NCBI GenBank assembly: GCA_029532415.1
Contig: JAQOTA010000015.1
Coordinates: forward strand, 744,001-808,000
Reading direction: 5' to 3'
Origin: Marasmius tenuissimus
Lineage: Eukaryota > Basidiomycota > Agaricomycetes > Agaricales > Marasmiaceae
Length of the DNA: 64,000 nucleotides
In this document: one piece after another, positions 56,071-64,000 of the stretch
How positions within the stretch are numbered: position 1 is the stretch's first letter
Layout: every line of letters begins with the position of its first letter
Program-made: the position numbers and the translations under genes
The notes under the pieces: generated by a model
Told to the model about the DNA's origin: nothing
Databases searched by the model: none
The model's input: only the letters and a program-made list of their open reading frames with translations

Positions 56071-58518
56071 ATGTCTGAAGTTCCACCAAAAGGCACTTCC
56101 ACCATGTCAATTCTCAAAGCAAGACTCAGCACCACTCTCCAATCACATAAAAGCCTACTTGCGAAGGGGAAGAACACCAGAAGGATACTCAAGCGTAGGG
56201 AAGAGAAGATAGAGAGGCTAGAGATGCAGTTAGAGATAGTAGAAGCAGAGAAGGAGAATATCACAGAGGAGGCACAATCGGCACGCGCTGAAACCGATCA
56301 AGCTAATTATACTCTGGACTGCCTCCGAAAGGAGATGAACATGGTACTTATCGAGAAAACCGGCTGGTCAGAGAAGGAAAGGGCTATGAGGAAGGAGAAC
56401 CAAGCTCTCACCATCAAGGTATCTAAAATTTGATGATCAAAAGAGATGCAAGGTGGAAAAGGCACTGGCTAATGCAAAAGTCAATACATGGTCAACAAAA
56501 GACAAAGGAGAGATTACTGAACGCTGCCGCACATTGATTCAGGACCTAGCAACCGTAGAAGTGGGAGTTGAGCACATGAAAGAAGTGATTGATATGGTTG
56601 CCGGTGCAATGGGAATTGAAGTTGGCGGTGGATTTTCTGTGTGGTCGGTTGGGCGAATTATTCTTGAGGGAGGTATTGCCAGCCAAGCACAAACCGCAGA
56701 GAATATTGCTAAATGCCAAGGTACTTACCATTTCTCCAGTCATAACCGTCAGTGGAGATGGCACCACAATAAAAAATATCAACTATGAATTGTGCCACAT
56801 ATAGTTCAAGATGCTAGGAGGGGAAGTCAAGCCCGAGTTTCTTGGGGTTACACCGGTAGTAAATCATACCGCCCAAACACAATTTGACGGCTGGCAGGAA
56901 TATAGTGAAGTGGTGGCTGTAATTCACAAGGAGGTATTTGAAGATAGACGGAGCACCTACAATAGCTGAGACCTCTTTGTCAAAATGAACGGTGGAAACT
57001 CGGATCACTCAGAGGATCAGAAGAAGCTGTTCAGGTTGATGAAGGCATACAAAATCAAGGTCAACAACGAGAAGCGGGGCGGGGCGAGGCGAGTGTTCTG
57101 GGTATGGCCCCAGACGAGTTGATACCCACTCTATCGGAGATATACAGGGACTCAGTCAACAAGGCGGGGGGGTTTGGGGCGTGGGTACAGCTCCCACAGT
57201 CAGAGAAAGAGCTACTACATGGGGATGTCTTTTCAACTTTCTGTCAACGCCTCGGAGAGGAGAAGTTCAACTCACTCTCTGAAAAAGCGAAAAGGGGGGC
57301 AAGGATCTTTCTATGGGTTGGCTGTGGAATGCATAAGGAGCTCAATGCATTCAAGGAGGTTGTCAAGGCACTCGAGAACTGGTGGAGGGAGAATCCGGAC
57401 AAGATTCCACCACTCAAACTGTTGAACAAGGATAACCGTGCAGCAGTAGAGGCTGGTCCCTCAGATGCTGCTGCGGCACATGCTGTTTCGGTGTCAAAAG
57501 GTGGTGCCATCAAACTGTCTGAGTTGGCTGGTGCTGTCTTCTGACACAAGGACAACAAAAAGGGTCAGCAGGACACAGTGAAGTCATTTGCGGAGCACTA
57601 CCTTGGTATGACCATTGCCTTTCTGGACACAAGTAATATTCGTTACCACAGCCATGGTGGCGCATGCGGAGAGCTCCTGGTCAATCAGGAATTCTACCTT
57701 CTATTGTTGGAAGCTGTACAAGACAAGAAGAGAGCAGGAACATTTACCAACATTGAAGAAAATGTGTATGCCAGGCTCCAGGACGACCCGACAATTGCAG
57801 AGCTCTGTGCAGTTTGTTTTTACTCACAAGCTGTCACCCATCCCATTCTTTGCACCATTTGAGGTCCTGAGGGAGACACAACCAACGCACAAGATATGGG
57901 ACCAATATACACCCAACTCATCACCTTTCTTGAAAGTATCATTGAAAACCCCAATCTTCTCCTATCTCTGAGTGTTTCCTATGAGACAGCTACATTTGAC
58001 GGTCATGATTGGGAGTGCCCCGAGGTAATATACACAATTCACCAATACCTTCTGAACCTACCACAAGTACAGCCATTAACCATTGCTTGCATTGAGCGTG
58101 GGTTAGTCGGCTGGTGGTGTTTCACATGCAAGTTTCTAATGGGGGTGATATCGACAAGGCCACTGCTAAAGAGTGAGAGCTTGCTCCATTGCCTCTCACT
58201 AATGATGCCAACAAGGGAACTCTTGGAGGCAAACAACATTCCTCTCATGTTAAACCCAACATGACCAATCACCAATACAATGCAAGGGAGACTTACAAGG
58301 CCAATGGTACGCAAACGTACATCTCCCAGATGACTCGTAGGTCGTGTTCCAACTTGAAGAAGGTCACTCGAAGGGTGGATGTGTCTGGACTCGCAAAGAA
58401 GTGCAGGGAGAAGCAAGCTGCATATGATATCGGGGCTGGAAAGAATAAGGTCAAGTTGGTCCAGAAAGCCCGGGAAACTGGGAGTCTGAGTCACCGTCCA
58501 GGCCGTCTGGGCATCTGA
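56071..58518 (+). pseudogene. Degenerate large agaricomycete repeat gene
   Basis: Pieces in order: MSEVPPKG then a long coiled coil (RRILKRREEKIERLEMQLEI, about 56180-56410); KGEITERCRTLIQDLATVEV; FSVWSVGRIILEGGIASQAQ; ITVSGDGTTIKNINYE (about 56745); HSEDQKKLFRLMKA; FLWVGCGMHKELNAFKEVVK (about 57310); KLLNKDNRAAVE; HKDNKKGQQDT; DTSNIRYHSHGGACGELL; VYARLQDDPTIAELCAVCFY; and GDIDKATAKESE..PLTNDANKGTLGG with PNMTNHQYNARETY. From memory this matches a very common uncharacterised mushroom family of about 1,000 residues, probably carried by a mobile element. TGA at 57542-57544 and 57860-57862, a TAG near 56810 and several frame changes break it. No function is claimed. Confidence 0.7.
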
Positions 58519-58553
58519 GCCCGTCTGAGCCCGTCTGAGCCCATCTGAGCCCG
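58501..58553 (+). repeat. Short tandem repeat, 10-bp unit
   Basis: About five units of CCGTCTGAGC or a one-to-two base variant, at the end of the degenerate repeat gene. Confidence 0.8.
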
Positions 58554-58604
58554 CCATCAGCGGTTCTTTCGTGACAGCGTTGACGCTGCTAAAGCTGGGC
58601 AATC

Positions 58605-59031
58605 ATGTCCCTCCTCACGCTCACCGAGAGCCTAGGGTCACTGTTCTCAACCCTACATATCACCCAGATGCTCTCTTACATTGTTGTCTGTAAAAAAATC
58701 AAGCACAATATTCTTGCAATATACCCTTCGACGCATGAGCCCACTGTTCCTCCACCACGCCTGCCCCACGATTCTGCTCTGCTACTTGCCAGTTGTTGTA
58801 CAATGTCAGAAGAAGAAGTACATGCCTCTTGGAGCAGCCTGAAAGATATCATATGGCACAAAGATGAGGTTTTTGGAAGAGTTGCGGATGATAGGCTTCT
58901 GAACAAAACCTTCAGGGAAAATGGGGGTAAACTGTTCTGTGAGTGCCCTTTGTTTCTCAAAAGTAGTACCGCTCAAGTCAAAATAGCATTGACCATCAGT
59001 CTTTGGCCACCAACTCTCAAATGCTTCAACC
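58605..59031 (+). pseudogene. N-terminal fragment, possibly a KDZ-associated CxC-type gene
   Basis: ATG 58605 opens MSLLTLTESLGSLFSTLHIT. The stretch STHEPTVPPPRLPHDSALLL and EEEVHASWSSLKDIIWHKDE resembles the N-terminal region of proteins with cysteine clusters associated with KDZ transposases (CxC5-like), recognised from memory of the pattern and not verified. The frame is cut at 59031 by the LTR of element 3, so the cysteine cluster itself is not present here. Confidence 0.35.
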
Positions 59032-59352
59032 TGTTGAATCTGTGGACTATAATTAGATCCCGGTATATCCAAAGTCCCGGTTCATACTTCCTGCCATTGT
59101 ATTATGCAGGACAATGCATTTGCTATTGTTCTATTCTTCATTGTTCATTATGCTCATATGTACAATTTCTATTGTCATCCCTATATGGTAACTCTATTGT
59201 ATCTACATGTATATAAGCTCGTAGTTCTCTACTTGAATCTACAGTGTGCTTGAGCTTCTACGTCTCGCCTCTACCTCTCTAAAATCCTCTCTGGTAAGTA
59301 GTAGTGTAGCCATGTTGTAGTCCTCTGCGCTAGGCATCATGCCGGCTCATCA
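59032..59352 (+). repeat. 5' LTR of copia element 3
   Basis: Begins TGTTGAATCTGTGGACTATA and ends GGCTCATCA; homologous to 53243-53553 with small insertions and deletions. Confidence 0.88.
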
Positions 59353-59364
59353 GGTTATGGGCTC
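59353..59364 (+). other. Primer-binding site, copia element 3
   Basis: GGTTATGGGCTC directly after the LTR, matching the initiator tRNA-Met anticodon arm (GAGCCCAUAACC form). Confidence 0.7.
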
Positions 59365-59526
59365 CGGTTAGCCCGACTACAATGACGAGCGCCTTGATGG
59401 CTGCTGTCAGCAACAAGTGCCCCTAGGCTGCTGTCATCGGCTAGCTAGGCTAGATCTGCATGTTGCCATTGACCTCTTAATTGAGTGCTCGATCTATGGC
59501 ATTGATGTACGTCCTTCAACAACATC

Positions 59527-59560
59527 GGATCTCAAGGATCCAATGCTCCTCGTGGAGCAT
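59527..59560 (+). ncRNA. Two adjacent leader hairpins, copia element 3
   Basis: GGATC (59527-59531) pairs with GATCC (59537-59541), and ATGCTCC (59543-59549) with GGAGCAT (59554-59560). The second stem is one pair longer than in element 2. Confidence 0.4.
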
Positions 59561-59651
59561 AGCGCCTTGATGGCTGCTCCCTGTGTTGATTAGACGCATG
59601 CTGATGCTGTCTTTTCTAGATCCAACACCAAACTCTCAACCTCTTACTACC

Positions 59652-62600
59652 ATGTTCAATGTTAAGAAATACTTCTCCAGTCGCTTTGACAGCACCAACT
59701 TTAAACAAGTTTATGCCAGTGAGATGGAAGCCGTGTGCAAGACCCAAGGCCTTTATGGACATCTTACTGGCGGGGAACCACGTCCCTCCATGCCCCTTGG
59801 CACTGTCACTAGCCCTGCTGGGGTTACTCCCGTTGTTCGTGACACCGTTCCTCCTGAAGAGCATGCTGCATGGCAAAAGGAGAGTCTTGCATGGGATAAG
59901 GAAGATCTCCAGCTCATGGGGATTATCCAGATCACGACCACCAAGGAAGTCTTCGATCCGATCAAGGACATGAACACCCAGAAGGCTTGGGAACAGCTAA
60001 ATGACACCTATGGCGAGCCCACTTTTTCTGCCATCTATGGCGACTTTGTTAAAATTGTCTCTTTCAGACTTACCACCTCTCATCCCCAAGCCAGCATTGC
60101 CAAGTTCAAGTCCTACATCGAGCGACTCTCCGAGGTAGGAGTGGTTCTCCCCAAGTGGATCAAGTCCCTCTTGCTCATTGCTGCTATTCCTCCCAAATGG
60201 GACGCCACCTCATCCAAATCCCTTCATGACTATGTCAGGGATCCCGAGGATGAAGACCACATCACCGTTTCCAAGGTCCATGATGTGATCATGGTTGAAT
60301 ACGAGCACCAAAACCCTCAGCTTGCCAACCGCCTCTCTGCGGTCAAGTGTGCTGGTAATCGTAAACCATCGTTCGGTCAGCAGCAGCGCCCGCAGCAGCA
60401 ACGTCTGCAGCGTGGGTATCAGCAGCAGACCAACACTCGCCCACCACAGCAGCAGCAGCAACGCCCCTCTTCAAACCAGAACAAGGGTAAGAAGAAGAAG
60501 CAGCAGCAGCGTGGTACCTGCAGTGGTATCAACCAGCACCAGGGTCCCGGCAACGCCAGTGGTAACAGCGGTAACAATCAGTCTCATGGTCACTCCCATC
60601 TTGCATCCTACGCATCCGTCGTTGCTTCCCCTCCTCCTGTCCGTCCTTACTCCTCGATCACTGACTGCAGGGAACGTATTGCGTTGAACGCAGTCAACAA
60701 CTCCTTGCGCGCCAAGATCGCCAGTGCCCCTCCTAGCCGTGCTAGAGGGTCTCCGCCCCCAGCACACTTCACTGGTCACTGGGACAAGTCTTGTGACAGC
60801 ACCATTCCTCCCGCTGTCAAGAAGAACCCGGCTGCCATGCAGTCCTTCACCAGCTTCAAGCCATCCGAGTCAGCATTTGATGATGTACGTAAAGCACGTT
60901 CACTTGCTGACAGACTTGGTGTCCCTAAGACAGCACGGCATCTCAAACCATTCAAACAGATCGTCACGTCTGCTGCCAACCATTCACTTCAGGACCGAAT
61001 CACGCAGCCTTGTGCATCCTCGTCCAAGTGAGTTCTGGAGGACGATTCGGAAGATGAAGGAACCGGACATCCTTCTCCTACTTCTTCTAAACGCTCTCGC
61101 AGTGTTGATCCTGATGAAGATGTAGAGATGGACTGGGGATCTGACGATGGTATGGACAATATGGCTTCTCTATTCAGTAACAACGTTGACAACAATATTG
61201 CCAAAGCTGCAGGAGTAGAGGCCATCCCGGATGATGTCTCTCTTGGATCGTTCCACGATGACAGGCAAGTACCATATCTTGACCTGCTTTCCCAAACTGA
61301 TGCAAACCTACAGCGCTGCTCCCAATGAGTTGGTATCAGTAGTTTGCGTGGTAGTAGTAGTGATCTGGAATCACTTGTAACATATTGTCATGCAATCAGT
61401 TCCCACTTCGTGGGGTGTACTCAATGTAAGGGAAAGAAAAGTGTGAACAACGCACAGGGTTGGCTCCTTGAGTCTGGTGCCTCCTCTCATTTCACGAACG
61501 ATATGAATGACTTTGCTGAATATGAATCGCTTGATGGTCCTATCATAAATACTGCGAATAAGGGCAACCCTATACAGATCAAGGGTAAAGGCACTGTCTT
61601 CATTAAGCATAACGTTGAAGGACATGACGGGAAACTTATTGAGCACGTTTCACGTCTCTATCCTGTCTATTACATACTGCAATCGGATATACGCTTACTA
61701 TCCATGGGAGAGTTCCTTCAAGATGGTCTTTCAATTCGTGGAAATGCGAAGAAGTTGGCCTTCTATTCATCACAGCGACGACAGTCGCTTGTTTCCTACC
61801 CTCATATGCCTGGTCAAACCATTTATTGGGTTCACTCAAGGAAAGCATCTGCTGAGTCTTTAATGGCCAAGTCGGTCATTTATAACGTCGACTACGATAT
61901 TGAGCACAGACGCTTCAGGCATCCATCGGATAAAGCCCTCAATAAAGCTCAGAAACATATGCAAGGTTTCCCACTTGACCTTAAGATGCCTACTAAGAAG
62001 ACACCTCTGTGTCGTGGTTGTGCTGAAGGCAAGATGCATGAGAAATTGTTTCCCAACTCTATAACAAGAGCTTCTAAACTGTTTGAACGCATACATTCAG
62101 ATTGGAAGTCGTACCCAGCTGAAACGTATCACCGGTACAAGTACTACATCTCTTTTCTCGATGACTGCACGTCCTATGTTTGGACCTCCAAGCTCAAGAC
62201 GAAAGACGAGGCAGTACCCGCTTTGAGGGACTTCCTTACTATGGTCAAGACGCAATTCAATGCTGTTGTCAAGACCTGGATGTCCGATGAAGGGGGAGAG
62301 TACAAAGGAGATAAGTTTGATGCAGTACTGAAAGAGTATGGGATCCAAAGGGATCAAAGCATACTGTATACACCACAGCAAAACGGTCGTGCTGAATGAT
62401 TCAACAGGACTATTCATGAGAAGGCTGAAGCTCTTCGCTTTGAAGCTTGTATGCCTCAGTCCTGGTGGGAATTTTGCCATGTGCACGCCTTCCACCTCTA
62501 CAATCACACTCCTGTGCAATGATTGAGCTGGCGAACTCCGTTTGAAATGCTTTACAGCGAAGCACCTGATGTTTCACATCTCTGAGTTATGGGTTGTGCA

Positions 62601-64000
62601 GCCTACGCCTTCATTCATGAAGATCGTAGAAAAAATAAACTCACTCCTCGTAGCGAGTTGATGACTTTCATCGGCTATCAAGATGGGATGAAAGGCTTCC
62701 TGTTCATGCGACATAATAATTCTGTATTCAAAGGTAGCACTGCACTGTTCGATGAGACGCTGTATAATAAGTGTCCTGATGCCAAAACTCGTGGCTTCAC
62801 ACCTGTCGGTAGTGAACCATTTACTTTGGGTGAAAATCCCAACATTCCTTTGGAAGATGAAGACTCTGATGATGATTGGGACAATACTCCGTTTCCAGAT
62901 CTCAGACGTCACTCTGAACCTTCTAAGAGATCAGAACCTCAGGTTGACAAACCTGCAGGTGGCCCTGCACCAGGGGATGTGCCACTCCCTCAATCTGGTC
63001 CTCTGACGCCTCCAGGTGAACCCGCTGTTCCTCCGCCTGCACCAGCAGCAGATGGTCCATGTTGGTCTTCAAGGCAGCGGAAGGGTACAACGCAACCTGG
63101 TAACATATTTGGTGAACAGCAGAACCCAAATAGACCCTCAGATATTATTCCCGACTTAGAGAATAAGAATACTTGGAGAAATGTCACTGGAGATAAGGAA
63201 CCTCTGCATCCAGTTGATCGTCCTAGCTCTTCGTGATCTAGGAAAGGCAAAGGTGGTAAAAAGGAGATTCCTGGTCCACTTCTGCCTCCGCCTGCTCCAG
63301 AACCTAGTGGAAGCACTGAGTCGCATGAGGAAGAAAGCATAGTCGAAAGACTGACCCAAGAAGGGGGAGTAGGATTTGTGATTTACCTGTTGAACAATGC
63401 CGTTCCAGTTCACAATTTGCTTCCAATGTCTGATACTCCTGATTTCTCTAACATCAGAGAGTGGACACTCCGCGATATTCCAAAGTTGCCTGTTGAGCAA
63501 CAGAAGGAATGGAAGAACGCTTGCCACAAAGAACTTGAGGCACTTCGTAAATGCAAGGTCTTCAAACTCTGTGACTTGCCTAAAGGTCGCAAAGCCATCA
63601 GAAACAGATGGGTCTTCGACATTAAGTCGAATGGTCGCAAGAAAGCGAGACTTGTTGCCAAAGGTTTCTCTCAGGTCGAAGGTGTAGACTTGGATGAGAT
63701 CTTCTCACCTGTTGTTCATTATGAGACTGTTTGTATGATGCTTGCTCTCGCAGCTCTCAAAAACTGGTACATCACTTCTGTTGATGTTAAGAACGCCTTC
63801 CTGTATGGCAATCTTGTTGAAGAGATTTACATGGAACAACCTGAAGGCTTCAAAGTCAAGGGCCAAGAACGTAAGGTACTACACCCGCATCGTGCATTAT
63901 ATGGACTGAAGCAAGCTGCCCTTGAGTGGTGGTGAACCCTCAGCTCATCCATGAAAGTATTAGGCTTCAAACGCCTGACTTCTGATGCCGGACTCTTCAT
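59652..64000 (+). pseudogene. Copia element 3 gag-pol, one frame with seven TGA stops
   Basis: From ATG 59652 (MFNVKKYFSSRFDSTNFKQV) one frame runs about 1,450 codons to the window end. In order: gag, a Gln-rich basic linker, protease at 61480 (LLESGASSHF, with Glu where the catalytic Asp is expected), integrase (HRRFRH, CRGC, HSDW, SDEGGEY, QNGRAE), a Pro-rich linker, and RT (NRWVFDIKSNG, VDVKNAFLYGNL, RALYGLKQA). In-frame TGA codons are at 61029-61031, 61326-61328, 62397-62399, 62520-62522, 62583-62585, 63234-63236 and 63933-63935. No TAA, TAG or frameshift occurs. The RT active site and RNase H lie outside the window. Confidence 0.9.

Larger units (their letters stand above)
59032..64000 (+). 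mobile_element. Ty1/copia element 3, runs off the window
   Basis: 5' LTR 59032-59352, primer site 59353 onwards, leader, and one gag-pol frame from 59652 to the end of the window. Same subfamily as element 2. It is inserted in a gene fragment; the left flank ends CAACC, so a CAACC duplication is expected after the 3' LTR beyond the window. Confidence 0.93.

Noticed and set aside
58501..58553. CRISPR-like array
   Set aside because: It is a 10-bp tandem repeat without spacers in a fungal genome.
59652..64000. Programmed readthrough or an altered genetic code to explain the TGA codons
   Set aside because: Host genes here (BBE-like, C2H2) use TGA as a normal stop, and CGA to TGA mutation explains the pattern more simply.

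Overview
The window is nuclear DNA of a filamentous basidiomycete, most likely an agaricomycete. The genes are split by many short GT-AG introns (about 45-75 bp). There is a KDZ-type (Kyakuja/Dileera/Zisupton) transposase relic, there are Ty1/copia retrotransposons primed by an initiator-tRNA-Met half molecule, and there are degenerate copies of large repeat genes common in mushroom genomes. No rRNA, standard tRNA or CRISPR is seen. All gene models here were read by eye and checked for splice-phase consistency; no database search was run.

Layout. (1) 0.3-1.0 kb, minus: a three-exon gene with a T5orf172 (GIY-YIG superfamily) domain. (2) 2.8-9.5 kb, plus: a KDZ transposase pseudogene and a second unrecognised element gene, both broken mainly by C-to-T type nonsense codons. 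(3) 11.6-44.7 kb, plus: six dispersed tandem copies of one uncharacterised gene family of about 470-570 residues with the same exon plan, including a 38-nt microexon. Between and beside the copies, on the minus strand, lie a secreted BBE-like FAD oxidase (14.6-16.7 kb), a two-finger C2H2 protein (19.2-19.9 kb), a five-exon unknown gene (20.6-22.0 kb) and a small unknown gene (37.0-37.4 kb). (4) 45.1-50.5 kb: a complete but defective copia element with 258-bp LTRs and a 5-bp target duplication. (5) 50.5-53.2 kb: CpG-poor, mostly unassigned DNA with an orphan upstream module of the tandem family and an array of palindromic decamers. (6) 53.2-55.6 kb: a truncated second copia element. (7) 55.6-59.0 kb: a degenerate large repeat gene and a truncated possible KDZ-associated gene. 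(8) 59.0-64.0 kb: a third copia element running off the end, with one uninterrupted frame except for seven TGA codons.

The main biological item is the six-member local gene family: its exon structure is strictly kept, yet individual copies carry a nonsense codon, a captured terminal inverted repeat, a GC-AG intron or a shifted C-terminus. Two orphan copies of its shared upstream module suggest that the array was once larger. The second theme is mutation of repeats: stop codons in the transposons are almost all explained by C-to-T changes, mostly CGA to TGA, which fits cytosine methylation and deamination of repeated DNA.
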